Below are positions 36,672 through 45,640 of a stretch of DNA of 64,000 bases, piece by piece. A program made the position numbers and the translations under genes. The notes below the pieces were generated by a model. The model did no database searches. It was given only the letters and a program-made list of their open reading frames with translations, and was not told the DNA's origin. The stretch lies in contig JACKKY010000004.1 of NCBI GenBank assembly GCA_024236175.1, positions 12,501 to 76,500 of the forward strand, given 5' to 3'. Positions within the stretch are counted from its first letter, which is position 1. Each line of letters starts with the position of its first letter. This stretch comes from Novosphingobium sp. (GTDB lineage Bacteria > Pseudomonadota > Alphaproteobacteria > Sphingomonadales > Sphingomonadaceae).

Positions 36672-38303
36672 ATGACCGCAGCCGAGCCGCCTTCGACGAT
36701 ACCTGGCCAGTTCGCATCGGTGGTTGCCGCGCGGGGCTCACACGACGCCATCGCGATGCTGGACGAGACGATCAGCTATGATGAGCTCGACCGGCGCAGC
36801 GCGAGAATGGCCCGCGCCCTGCTCGCAATCGGCGCAGGCAAGGGCGCGCGCATAGCCCTGCTGGCTCCGGACGGGATATTCTGGGTCACAGCTTTCCTGG
36901 CGTCCCTGCGCATCGGCGGACTGGTGACTGTCATCAGCACGTTGTGCACTCCCAAGGAACTCGCGCACATCCTACGCAACAGCGACACACAGGTCCTCAT
37001 TTCCGCGCGCCGTTTCCTGAACCACGACTACGCGGAAAAGCTCGAAGCGGCCTTTCCCGACGTCAAGGGCTGCCGCCCAGAGTGCCTGCGGTTGGCCGAA
37101 GCGCCGTTTCTCCGCTCGGTCTGGATGGATGATGCCGAGGACTTCGGCTGGACGCATCCCGTGAGCGAGCTGCTGGCACGGGCGGACGCCACCGACGCGC
37201 CGGACGCTGCGCTGCTGGCTGCAGCCGAAGCCCAAGTGTTCCCCAGCGATCACGCGGTCATCGTCTACACCTCGGGCAGCACCTCGCTTCCCAAGGCGGT
37301 GATCCACACGCAGTGGAATATCTCTCGCCACCCGCCGGAACTCGCCAAACTGTTCCTGATAAAGCCGGACGACCGCATGCTGCCGATGCTTCCCGCCTTC
37401 TGGCTCGGCGGCATGGCGATGCTGTTCCAGGTGCTGAGCCAGGGCGCGACGCTGGTCTATCCGCCCTCGCCCGATCACGAAGACCTGATCGAGGCTATCC
37501 GGCAGTTGAAAGTCAACCGGATCAACGGCTGGGGCGACGGGCTCTACAGATTGAAGGACCTTGCAATCGAGCGCGGGATCGACGTCGACGCCATCGTCGG
37601 GTTCCAGCCTTTCCGCGATACCGCCGGGGAACCCATCCCGATGGAAAACCAGTCAGGCATGCTCGGCATGAGCGAAACTTTCGCGCCGCACAGCGCCGAG
37701 CCGCTCGATTACCGCATGCCGCCCGACAAGCCCTGGTGCTGCGGCAGGCCGGTGAACAACTACGAGCGCCGCATCGTCGATCCGGAAACCGGCGAAGAAT
37801 TGCCTGCCGGCGAAGTCGGCGAATTGCAGCTCCGCGGTGCCTCGCTGATGGACGGCTTCTACAAACGGCGTCGCTGCGAGGTGTTCACCCCAGACGGATT
37901 CTATCCGACCGGCGACCTGTGCCGGATCGACGAGGACGACTACCTCTACTTCGTTGCCCGCCGCAACGACATGATCAAGACGCGCGCCGCCAACGTTTCG
38001 CGACTGGAAGTCGAGGCCGCGCTCAACGAACTGCCCGAAGTCGCAACCTCCGTCGTCACCGGGCTCGACGACGAGGAGTTCGGGCAGATCGTCGCAGCGG
38101 CCGTGGTTCCGGCAAAAGGCGCAAATCCCGACCCCGAAGCCCTGCGCACGTCGCTGCGCGAATCGGTTTCCAGCTACAAGGTGCCGCGCCGGATCGTCTT
38201 CATCACCGAAGACGAAATCCCGCGCACGGCGACAGGCAAGATCAAGCTGCACGAACTCGGCCAACTGATCGAGAGCCGTGCCGGAAAGGAGGCGGCGCAA
38301 TGA
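36672..38303 (+). CDS. AMP-dependent acyl-CoA ligase (first copy)
   Basis: A 543-residue adenylate-forming enzyme with GGGAG upstream. The P-loop reads VYTSGSTSLPKAVIH (usually YTSGTTGxPKG), then GMSETF, TGDLCRIDEDDYLYF and the hinge RRNDMIKTRAANVSRLEVE. The catalytic C-terminal Lys is in ATGKIKLHEL. The A-A-N in place of the usual G-x-N is unusual. It would convert a carboxylic acid to its CoA thioester; the acid is unknown. It is first in a tight operon with a crotonase and a DUF2889 protein, each overlapping by four bases. Confidence 0.9.
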   Translation: MTAAEPPSTIPGQFASVVAARGSHDAIAMLDETISYDELDRRSARMARALLAIGAGKGARIALLAPDGIFWVTAFLASLRIGGLVTVISTLCTPKELAHILRNSDTQVLISARRFLNHDYAEKLEAAFPDVKGCRPECLRLAEAPFLRSVWMDDAEDFGWTHPVSELLARADATDAPDAALLAAAEAQVFPSDHAVIVYTSGSTSLPKAVIHTQWNISRHPPELAKLFLIKPDDRMLPMLPAFWLGGMAMLFQVLSQGATLVYPPSPDHEDLIEAIRQLKVNRINGWGDGLYRLKDLAIERGIDVDAIVGFQPFRDTAGEPIPMENQSGMLGMSETFAPHSAEPLDYRMPPDKPWCCGRPVNNYERRIVDPETGEELPAGEVGELQLRGASLMDGFYKRRRCEVFTPDGFYPTGDLCRIDEDDYLYFVARRNDMIKTRAANVSRLEVEAALNELPEVATSVVTGLDDEEFGQIVAAAVVPAKGANPDPEALRTSLRESVSSYKVPRRIVFITEDEIPRTATGKIKLHELGQLIESRAGKEAAQ

Positions 38304-39268
38304 CCGACAAGGCTGAACGGCCATCGCCGGAGCAGATCGTCCTTTACGAAAAGGACCCGAAAACCAAGATCGCCACGATCACGCTCAACCGCCCCGGCTT
38401 CCTCAACGCCCCGACGATCGCCGCGCGCCAGCGCTATGCCGACCTGGTGCTGCGCGCCAATGTCGACGACGACGTCAAGGTGCTGGTCATCCGCGGCGTG
38501 GGTGAGCATCTCGGCAGCGGCGCCGACCTTCCGGAAATGGCCGGCATGTTCAACGACGATCCCGACTATTCCTGCCTGCCGGAATTCCGCATCGGCGAGG
38601 ACGAGGACGTCAAATACCCGCCAAAGGATTCCTACCGGCATATCGCCCAGGTGACCAACCTCTACGCCGATGCCCGCTTCGGCCTCAGAAGCCTGCAGGA
38701 CTTCAAGAAGATCAGCATCATCGAGGCCAAGGGCTATTGCTACGGCTGGCATTTCTACCAGGCTGCCGATGCCGACATCGTCATTTCCTCCGACGAGGCC
38801 CTCTTCGGCCATTCCGCCTTCCGCTACGTCGGCTGGGCGGCCAGGCAATGGCAATGGGCTGTCATGATGGGCCTCAGGCCCTTCATGGAGATGGTCTTCA
38901 CCGGAAGGCCCTTCACCGCGCAGGAAATGAAGGACCTTCATTTCGTCAACTCGGTGGTGCCGCGCGAGAGGCTGGAGGCGGAGACGATGAAATACGCGCT
39001 CGCCTGCGCCCGCAACCGGCCAACCGATACGGTGGTGATGCAAAAGACCTTCTTCGAAGTCTTCAAGCAGCAGCAGGGTGAGTACATGGGGAGCGTACTC
39101 GCCGGATGGCTCGAAGGCATGCTCCCGCTGGTGAAAGAGGAAGGCGGCGGGATCGCCGTGGATGGCGAGACTTTTGAAAAGGGACTTGCCTCTGCCGTGA
39201 AAGACAACGACGCCCAGTTCCCGCCCGAATGGCGGTTGAGCTACAAGGGGCGCTCTGCAAAGGAATGA
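38300..39268 (+). CDS. Enoyl-CoA hydratase/isomerase (crotonase) family protein
   Basis: A 322-residue crotonase-fold protein, longer than the usual 260. The N-terminal half has KIATITLNRPGFLNAPT and VLVIRGVGEHLGSGADLPEM, the first oxyanion-hole loop. The second loop, usually G-x-x-x-G-G-G, reads KGYCYGWHFYQAADADIVIS, so two glycines are Trp-His. The usual catalytic Glu positions are not obvious, so isomerase, hydrolase or lyase chemistry is possible. It overlaps both neighbours by four bases. Confidence 0.87.
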   Translation: MTDKAERPSPEQIVLYEKDPKTKIATITLNRPGFLNAPTIAARQRYADLVLRANVDDDVKVLVIRGVGEHLGSGADLPEMAGMFNDDPDYSCLPEFRIGEDEDVKYPPKDSYRHIAQVTNLYADARFGLRSLQDFKKISIIEAKGYCYGWHFYQAADADIVISSDEALFGHSAFRYVGWAARQWQWAVMMGLRPFMEMVFTGRPFTAQEMKDLHFVNSVVPRERLEAETMKYALACARNRPTDTVVMQKTFFEVFKQQQGEYMGSVLAGWLEGMLPLVKEEGGGIAVDGETFEKGLASAVKDNDAQFPPEWRLSYKGRSAKE

Positions 39269-40023
39269 CGGTGAGCGAAACGGAATATCCAACCTGGCCG
39301 CCAGGTCTCTGGCGAAGGATCATGCTGACGCCCCACCCGGGCTGGATCGGCGCCGCCTTGGAAGACGACATGCATTGCTTCCACCTTCGGATCGATCATG
39401 CCGATGGCGTGATAACCAGCGTCGCAGCCAGGGGTGTGCGTACGCCCTGGACCGCCTGCGGAGGAGCGCCGGACTTCATCGCAAGATCGCTGACCGGGGA
39501 ACCGCTGAGCGAGGTCGCCAATCGCGATCCGAGCCAGCAGTGCACCCACCTGTTCGACCTCGCAATCGTCGCGGCAGCCCACGCAGGGGACACCGTCCCC
39601 ACCACCTTCGACATGCGCGTGGCGGACCGGGTCGACGGCCGGACCACCGCAACGCTCCGTGTGAACGACGAGGAGCGTCTGCGCTGGCAGCTCAACGAGA
39701 CGATCATCGAAGGGCCAGATCGCTTTGCAGGTCTCGACATCAAGCGCGTATCGAAATGGAAGCACGATTTCCCGGCGAACGAAGCGGAATGGTCGACCTT
39801 GCTGCGCCGCGCGATCTTCATTTCCGGCGCCCGGATCTACGAACCGCAGATGGACAAGCGCGCCGTCGAGATGGGGCCGGGACGAATGGGCGTCTGCTTC
39901 AACTACCAGTTGCCGCAAGCCGAAGAATCCAGGCCGATCTTCGACAGGCGGGAATTCTCCATGACGCCCCACGAACCACTGGAAGGATTCGAGCCCGAAG
40001 CTGCCTTCGAAGCAATGGGCTAA
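39265..40023 (+). CDS. DUF2889 domain protein
   Basis: A 252-residue protein from ATG 39265 overlapping the crotonase. The DUF2889 pattern is visible: LWRRIMLTPHPGWIGAALEDDMHCFHLRIDH as a start block, RTPWTACGGAPDFIARSLTG and QCTHLFDLAIVAAAHA. The family has no known function and occurs mainly in catabolic clusters of proteobacteria and actinobacteria. The conserved Cys and His (TACGGA, QQCTH) hint at an active or metal site. It ends six bases before the convergent SnoaL-like gene. Confidence 0.85.
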   Translation: MTVSETEYPTWPPGLWRRIMLTPHPGWIGAALEDDMHCFHLRIDHADGVITSVAARGVRTPWTACGGAPDFIARSLTGEPLSEVANRDPSQQCTHLFDLAIVAAAHAGDTVPTTFDMRVADRVDGRTTATLRVNDEERLRWQLNETIIEGPDRFAGLDIKRVSKWKHDFPANEAEWSTLLRRAIFISGARIYEPQMDKRAVEMGPGRMGVCFNYQLPQAEESRPIFDRREFSMTPHEPLEGFEPEAAFEAMG

Positions 40024-40029
40024 CCGCGG

Positions 40030-40554
40030 CTACTGCTCCTGGCGGAGCGGACGGGCGAAGGCCGCCATGCTGCGAATCCTGCCTTCCTCGTTCAGGATGA
40101 AATGGTCGATGGAAACCAGCACATAGCGCTGCTGACCGGCCATTTCGGTGCGCAGGGCCAGTTCGACCATGCATTCGCTGTCATTGCCGAGATAGGCGAC
40201 TGCCGCCACTGTTGGCTGCATTCCGCCGATCCGCTTCGTGTAGAACTCGTCGATCTGTGCCCGGCCATGCAGGTTCGGCCGCATCGGCTCAAGGAACGTG
40301 GCGTCGTCGGCATAGAGCGCAGCCACCTCGGCATATTTCCCGGCGTTCACGAGCTCGACATAGCGTTGCGCCAATGCACAGGCCCTACCCGGCGGCACGA
40401 CGGGCGCACGGGGTTCGGCGCGATAGACATCGGCACCGGGAAAAGCGGGGTCAAGTTCCCCGCCAGCAACAACCATCGGCGCTTCCATGGCCGAAGCGCC
40501 ATCTACGGCCGCTGTTGCGGCAAGCACCATTCCGGCGAGCAAGCCTATCCGCAT
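40030..40554 (-). CDS. Secreted SnoaL/NTF2-like protein
   Basis: A 174-residue protein with a signal peptide (residues 1-22, ATAAVDGASA). The SnoaL-like fold is suggested by LAQRYVELVNAGKYAEVAALYADDATFLEPM and HGRAQIDEFYTKRI. Members include hydratases, isomerases and binding proteins; the role here is unknown. It is the last gene of a three-gene minus-strand group with the hydrolase and the cupin. Confidence 0.82.
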   Translation of the reverse strand: MRIGLLAGMVLAATAAVDGASAMEAPMVVAGGELDPAFPGADVYRAEPRAPVVPPGRACALAQRYVELVNAGKYAEVAALYADDATFLEPMRPNLHGRAQIDEFYTKRIGGMQPTVAAVAYLGNDSECMVELALRTEMAGQQRYVLVSIDHFILNEEGRIRSMAAFARPLRQEQ

Positions 40555-40578
40555 CGTAAGTCCTCTCCGTGATTCGTG

Positions 40579-41307
40579 TCAGCCGGTGAACAGCTCGGCG
40601 AAATTCTCCTTCAGCCGGCGCATGTGCTTGTTGGCTGCGGCTTCGTCGTAGATCGAGATGTCGGGAAACACGAAGCCATGGGCGGCACCGTGATAGGTCT
40701 CGATGATGTGGTCGGTATCGGCCGCACGCAAAGCCTCGGCGATCCGGCCATGCTCGGCGGCATCGTACATCGGGTCGACTCCCGCGACGCCGATATAAAT
40801 GCGGCCCTTGGCCGACGCGAGCCGATGGTGCGGGCTGTCACCCTCGGCAGGGGCGATGTTCGCCGCATGGAACGCCCCGGCAAAAACGACGCGGGGCGAT
40901 GCGCAGACCGCGCTCAGGACATAGCGCCCGCCCATGCAGTAGCCGATTGCCGCAATGGGGACGTCCGGATCGGAGCGGCTCTCCGCCAGCGAAATCATCG
41001 CATTCACGTCCGCATCGATCTTGTCCATCGTGATCGACCCGAACATTTCCATGACGCGGTCGCGCCGCGGTCCCTCCTCGAAGATCGAGTTGGGCTCGAT
41101 CGGCTCATAGGGGATGTGTTCGTAGAACTGGTCGAGCATCAGCACGCGCCAGCCCTCGCCTGCCAGTTCTTCCGCCACCGCGAAGGAAGCCTCGCGCGGC
41201 CCGAACGCGTCAGGGAAGAACAGCACGACCGGCGCGGACGAATCGTCCGGACCGAAGGCGTGGATCGGGCATTTACCCCTCGGGAAATCCGCTTCGAAGG
41301 TGGTCAT
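40579..41307 (-). CDS. Dienelactone hydrolase family protein
   Basis: A 242-residue cytoplasmic alpha/beta hydrolase. The nucleophile motif IGYCMGGRYV has Cys124, as in carboxymethylenebutenolidase. The acid is in GVDPMYD and the His in YHGAAHGFVF. Dienelactone hydrolases open lactone rings in aromatic breakdown, but the family is broad. Its start overlaps the cupin stop by four bases. Confidence 0.9.
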   Translation of the reverse strand: MTTFEADFPRGKCPIHAFGPDDSSAPVVLFFPDAFGPREASFAVAEELAGEGWRVLMLDQFYEHIPYEPIEPNSIFEEGPRRDRVMEMFGSITMDKIDADVNAMISLAESRSDPDVPIAAIGYCMGGRYVLSAVCASPRVVFAGAFHAANIAPAEGDSPHHRLASAKGRIYIGVAGVDPMYDAAEHGRIAEALRAADTDHIIETYHGAAHGFVFPDISIYDEAAANKHMRRLKENFAELFTG

Positions 41308-42179
41308 GACTGGCGGTCCATTCCCTTTGCAGTGCGGGCGACTTCGTAGATCTCGGCACCTTCTGGGCCGGCTTCGATTGCGGCAAGCTGGGCGCCGGGT
41401 TCGGCAACGACGACCTCGCCCTTGGCAAGTTCCCTGTCGCCGAGGCGAAGCCCCCCCTTCATCACGAACAGCCCGTGCCAGTCGGCGTAGGAATGCGGTG
41501 CGACCGTCTCGCCCGGCGCAAGCGCGGTGTAGCCCATAACGCCGCGGTCCGGATCATCGGGCTCGCCGAGATCCCAGCGCTTGCCGGGTTCAAGGTGCCC
41601 CTTGATGAGACCTTCGACACCGTCGACCGGCAGCGTCGTGCGCCCCTCGTTGCGCTTGTTGAGCTCGGAGCGTTCCTTGAACACGTGGTCGCCGCCGACG
41701 AGCGTCGGGTGATCGCGATATTCCGGTGCATAGCCACCGGGCGAGAGGTGCAACTGGGCGAAGACCTCGAACATCTGGCAACCGCCCGGACCGATCACCA
41801 GCGGGCCGTATTCCAGTTCGGCGGCCGAGATCAGGAAATCGCCTTCCTGCATGAACCAGTCGCCGATGAGGCAAGAGCCTTCGAGGATGACGACGGCGAT
41901 CCAGCAATCATGCCAGTGCAGCGGCCATATCTGGTTGGACGGTAAGCGAATGTCGGGAACAAGCATCTGGAACGCGTCTTCGTTCGTCCCAAGCATCCAG
42001 GAATCGGTCCAGACCCGGCCTCCGGGCAGATCCTCGAGCACTTCGTTGTTGGGGCCGTTGACCCCACCGGGCTGGATACGGTCCAGCCAGAGACCTTCGC
42101 CGATCCTTTCCGGATCGGGCTTCTGAAATACCATGGAGCGCGGCAGGCGCTGCATCCCGAACTTCGGTTCCTGTCCCAT
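41304..42179 (-). CDS. Double cupin-like protein
   Basis: A 291-residue protein from ATG 42179 (MGQEPKFGMQRLPR) with AAGGAC upstream. Two cupin-like beta-barrel stretches are suggested: LHWHDCWIAVVILEGSCLIGDWFMQEGDFLISAA and the later HSYADWHGLFVMKGGLRLGDRELAKGEVVVAEPG. Both have the spacing of cupin motifs, the first with two His. It could be a metal-dependent dioxygenase, isomerase or a sensor. I do not recognise a named family. It heads the group cupin - hydrolase - SnoaL-like and is divergent from the FAD dehydrogenase. Confidence 0.75.
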   Translation of the reverse strand: MGQEPKFGMQRLPRSMVFQKPDPERIGEGLWLDRIQPGGVNGPNNEVLEDLPGGRVWTDSWMLGTNEDAFQMLVPDIRLPSNQIWPLHWHDCWIAVVILEGSCLIGDWFMQEGDFLISAAELEYGPLVIGPGGCQMFEVFAQLHLSPGGYAPEYRDHPTLVGGDHVFKERSELNKRNEGRTTLPVDGVEGLIKGHLEPGKRWDLGEPDDPDRGVMGYTALAPGETVAPHSYADWHGLFVMKGGLRLGDRELAKGEVVVAEPGAQLAAIEAGPEGAEIYEVARTAKGMDRQS

Positions 42180-42290
42180 CCCGACTGTCCTTTTCGTTTT
42201 GTTCGCCTTCGGGCTTGCCGGCGGCGAAGTGCCGGAGTCTAGATGATAGCCTAGCGGGCATGCCACGCGAGTCGCAATGCGCCAATGCGG

Positions 42291-42299
42291 TTGCGCAAT
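42291..42299. promoter_or_regulatory. Second TTGCGCAAT motif, divergent cupin/FAD-dehydrogenase gap
   Basis: Same nine bases as at 36587-36595, here in the 191-base gap between the cupin gene and the FAD dehydrogenase. The neighbourhood also repeats CAATGCG (42274-42280 and 42283-42289 region). A TetR-family gene at 49665 is one possible regulator. Weak evidence. Confidence 0.3.
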
Positions 42300-42370
42300 C
42301 GTCCGGGGGCTGCAATCAGGATCCGCAAGCGCGTCGCCAGCGAGTTTCGCGCATGGAGGATGCGAAAACG

Positions 42371-44017
42371 ATGGCTGACGAAAACTTCGATATCGCGATT
42401 GTTGGCAGCGGGGTCGGCGGCCTCACTGCGACTATCGCCGCAAAGCTTGCCGGGATGCAGCCAGTGCTGCTGGAGAAACGGGAAGTCATCGGCGGTTCCT
42501 CCGCGCTCTCCGGCGGCGTGCTATGGCTGCCCAACAACCCGCTCATGCAGCGCGACGGCATCGCCGATTCCCGCGAGTCCGCCCTCACCTATCTCGCCAA
42601 CTTCGTACCAGAAGGCGATGTCTGCTCCACGCCGGCCCGCCGGGAAGCCTTCGTCGACGCTGTCGCACCGCTGGTGGAACTGATGCAGAGCCAGGACATT
42701 CCGCTGCTGCGCTGCGACGGCTATTCGGATTATTACGACATGCTCCCCGGCGGCAATGCGACGGGACGCTCGCTCGAGGCGAAGGTATTCAACGCCAACC
42801 GGCTCGGCGAGTGGAAGAAGAAGTTCACCAGCCAGAACTTTCCGATCCCTGCACGCGCATCGGAGTCGGCGAAACTGACATTGCTCGGTGTGTCATGGGA
42901 AGGCCGTATGAAGGCCGCCCAGGTAGGTTTGCGCGCCGCCTGGGGCAAACTATCCGGGCAGGCGATCTATTCGTCTGGCGCAGCCCTGCAGGGGCGCTTG
43001 CTCGAAGTGGCGCTCAGGCTCGGCTGCGATATCCGGGTGAACGCCGGCCTCACCGGCTTGGAGACGGAGAACGGCCGTGTCACCGGAGTGCACGTCACTC
43101 TCGACGGCCGTCCGGAAACCATCCGCGCGCGACGCGGCGTGCTTATCTCGGCCGGCGGCTTTGCCCGCAATGCCGCGATGCGCAAGCAGTACCAGCAGGA
43201 ACCGATTTCTTCCGACTGGACGCATGCCAATCCCGGCGAGACCGGCGAAGCGATCGAGGCCATGGCCAATGCGGGAGCTGCTCTGGGATACATGGACGAA
43301 TCGTGGTGGATCCCCACCTTTGCCAACCCCGATGTGCCGGAAGGCAGCAACCAGATCATGCCAGAGCTGCACAAGCCGCATGTCGTGGTGGTCGATCACT
43401 CGGGCCAGCGCTTCGTCAATGAGAGCGAGAACTACATGGCCTTCGGGCGCGCCTGCTACGCCCGCGACAAGACGGTCCCGGCGATTCCGGCGTGGGCAGT
43501 GATGGATGCGGACCATCGCAAACGCTACACTTTCGGTTTCGCCATGCCCGGCAGAGTGCCCAAGGACTGGTTGAAAAAAGGCCTCGCAAAGCAGGACAAC
43601 ACGATTGCCGGGCTGGCACGGCAGTGCGGGATCGATCCGGCAGCGCTCGAAGCAACCATCTCTCGCTGGAACGAAATGTGCGAGACCGCCGTCGACGAGG
43701 ATTTCGGCAAGGGATCGAGTACCTACAACCGTTATTACGGCGACCCCACCAATCTGCCCAACCCCTGCATGGGCCCGGTCGCCAAACCGCCCTACTGGGC
43801 AGCCCCGCTCCAGATCGGCGACGTCGGAACCTGCGGAGGCGCGGTAACGGACGAGCACGCCCGCGTGTTGCGACCGGACGGTTCGGCAATCGATGGCCTC
43901 TACGCAAGCGGCAACTGCGCGGCGCCGATCGCCGGACCGCATTATGTCGGCGCGGGACATTCGATCGGCTGTTCCGCCATCTTCGGCATGCTCGCAGCCA
44001 GGCACATGGCTGCTTGA
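42371..44017 (+). CDS. KstD-like FAD-dependent dehydrogenase
   Basis: About 548 residues from ATG 42371, with GGAGG upstream; ATG 42353 is an alternative. The FAD fold begins IAIVGSGVGGLTATIAAKLAG, then VIGGSSALSGGVLWLPNN. The C-terminal block CGGAVTDEHARVLRPDG ... GLYASGNCAAPIAG and GAGHSIGCSAIFG matches 3-ketosteroid 1-dehydrogenases and related flavin enzymes. It probably desaturates a cyclic ketone or reduces an enone; a steroid substrate is not proven. It is followed 111 bases later by a multidrug-type transporter. Confidence 0.88.
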   Translation: MADENFDIAIVGSGVGGLTATIAAKLAGMQPVLLEKREVIGGSSALSGGVLWLPNNPLMQRDGIADSRESALTYLANFVPEGDVCSTPARREAFVDAVAPLVELMQSQDIPLLRCDGYSDYYDMLPGGNATGRSLEAKVFNANRLGEWKKKFTSQNFPIPARASESAKLTLLGVSWEGRMKAAQVGLRAAWGKLSGQAIYSSGAALQGRLLEVALRLGCDIRVNAGLTGLETENGRVTGVHVTLDGRPETIRARRGVLISAGGFARNAAMRKQYQQEPISSDWTHANPGETGEAIEAMANAGAALGYMDESWWIPTFANPDVPEGSNQIMPELHKPHVVVVDHSGQRFVNESENYMAFGRACYARDKTVPAIPAWAVMDADHRKRYTFGFAMPGRVPKDWLKKGLAKQDNTIAGLARQCGIDPAALEATISRWNEMCETAVDEDFGKGSSTYNRYYGDPTNLPNPCMGPVAKPPYWAAPLQIGDVGTCGGAVTDEHARVLRPDGSAIDGLYASGNCAAPIAGPHYVGAGHSIGCSAIFGMLAARHMAA

Positions 44018-44030
44018 CGCGCCGCTGAAT

Positions 44031-44049
44031 TGACCCGAACGCGGGGTCA
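44031..44049. promoter_or_regulatory. Inverted repeat TGACCC-N7-GGGTCA
   Basis: A perfect 6-bp inverted repeat with a 7-base spacer (GAACGCG) begins 13 bases after the dehydrogenase stop and about 80 bases before the transporter start. It could be a short terminator hairpin, though no T-run follows, or an operator of the transporter. Confidence 0.35.
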
Positions 44050-44128
44050 TGGATTGTGTGACCAAGGGCCGCGGCTGTCCGCATATGCTTGCGGATTTCA
44101 GTGTCCTTAGGCGAAGCCCCGCGATGAC

Positions 44129-45631
44129 ATGATGACTCACACCGCCCTGACCAGAACCTCCAGGATCCTCCTCACGGTTTTCATCATGACCGCGGCGGTG
44201 ATGAACCAGGTCGACGTAACAATCGCCAATGTCGCCCTCCCTCACATCCAGGGAAGCACCTCCGCCTCGCGCGAACAGATCGGTTGGGTGCTGACCTCGT
44301 ACATCGTGGCGATGGCGATATTCATACCGATGGTGGGATGGCTGGCCAACCGGTTCGGCCGCAGGCGTGTGATGCTCGTATCGATCCTGTGTTTCACATT
44401 CGCTTCGGGACTCTGCGGGATTGCCGTCAACCTCGAAGAGCTGATCCTGTTCCGGATGCTTCAAGGCATGTCGGGCGCCGCGCTGGTACCGCTCAGCCAA
44501 GCCACGCTCTTCGATATCAACCCGCCCGAAGAGCACGGCAAGGCGATGACCATATTCGGCCTGGCGGCAATCACCGGCCCGCTTTTCGGTCCCTTGCTCG
44601 GCGGATGGCTGACGGAGAACTTCAGCTGGCGATGGTGTTTCCTGATCAACCTGCCGCTTGGCCTGTTTTCGTGGATGGGCCTGTCAGCGTTCATGCCGGA
44701 ATTCCGGCAGGAAGACTCATCGCGTCTCGATTTTCTTGGCTTCGGCCTGCTTGCCCTGGCTATCGGCTCGATCCAACTGATGCTCGACCGTGGCCAGATA
44801 CTCGACTGGTTCGATTCCGCGGAAATCTGGACCTATGCGATGATGAGCCTGACCTGCATCTACATGTTCGTCGTTCACAGCCTGACGACGCGATCTCCGT
44901 TCGTCAGCCTGGCAGTCTTTGCCGACCGCAATTTCGTCATCTGCTCCGCGGTCGGTTTCTTCCTCGGCATCCTCATCTACAGCCCGATGGCGCTGTTGCC
45001 GCAGATGTTGGAGGGGCTGATGGGCTATCCGATCATGGAAGTCGGAGTGGTCCTCGCGCCTCGCGGGATCGGCGTGCTGTTCGCGATGCTCGTAATGGGC
45101 CGGATCATCCAGCACGTCGAATACCGGCTGCTGATCGTGATCGGGATGCTCATCACCGGGGCAGCGATGTACGAGATGTCATCACTCAGCCTCCAGGCGG
45201 ACGAGCGGCTCATCATCACGACCGGCATAGCGCAGGGCATCGGCTCGAGCATGATCTTCGTTCCGCTGACAACGATGGCTTTTGCAACATTGCCGGCACG
45301 CTACCGGAACGAGGCCTCCGCCGTTAACACGCTGCTGCGCAATTTCGGTGCTTCCGTGGGCATCGCGGTAACCCAGGCGCTGGCCGTGCGTACAACCGCG
45401 ACGGTCCAGTCGCGGCTTACCGAAGGACTCAGGCCCGACAATCCGGCAATTCGCGCTGGGGCTCCGGATCTCGATCTCAACTCGCCCCAGGTCGCAGCGG
45501 AACTGAGCCGCGAGGCGTTCCGGCAGGCGTCCATGGTTTCCTATGTCGACATATTCTGGGCGATGTTCCTCGTTGCAACGCTGGCTTCGCTGCTGGTCTT
45601 GCTGCTGCGTTCACCGCCAAAGGGACGATAG
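44129..45631 (+). CDS. DHA2 (EmrB/QacA) family MFS transporter, first copy
   Basis: A 500-residue drug:proton antiporter-type protein with about 14 membrane helices. Motif D1 DVTIANVALPHIQ and motif A GWLANRFGRRRVML are clear, as is motif C in GLAAITGPLFGPLLGGWL. No EmrA-like membrane fusion protein is adjacent. It is paralogous to the gene at 58435-59943: both have LSQATLxDINPPExHG and TVQSRLTEGxRPDNPA. It may export toxic intermediates or import substrate of the island. Confidence 0.92.
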   Translation: MMTHTALTRTSRILLTVFIMTAAVMNQVDVTIANVALPHIQGSTSASREQIGWVLTSYIVAMAIFIPMVGWLANRFGRRRVMLVSILCFTFASGLCGIAVNLEELILFRMLQGMSGAALVPLSQATLFDINPPEEHGKAMTIFGLAAITGPLFGPLLGGWLTENFSWRWCFLINLPLGLFSWMGLSAFMPEFRQEDSSRLDFLGFGLLALAIGSIQLMLDRGQILDWFDSAEIWTYAMMSLTCIYMFVVHSLTTRSPFVSLAVFADRNFVICSAVGFFLGILIYSPMALLPQMLEGLMGYPIMEVGVVLAPRGIGVLFAMLVMGRIIQHVEYRLLIVIGMLITGAAMYEMSSLSLQADERLIITTGIAQGIGSSMIFVPLTTMAFATLPARYRNEASAVNTLLRNFGASVGIAVTQALAVRTTATVQSRLTEGLRPDNPAIRAGAPDLDLNSPQVAAELSREAFRQASMVSYVDIFWAMFLVATLASLLVLLLRSPPKGR

Positions 45632-45640
45632 GGAGCAAAG

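Noticed and set aside
42371..44017. Calling the FAD enzyme a proven 3-ketosteroid 1-dehydrogenase and the island a steroid pathway
   Set aside because: The motifs fit the wider flavin family, and ring-cleavage genes typical of steroid degradation are absent.
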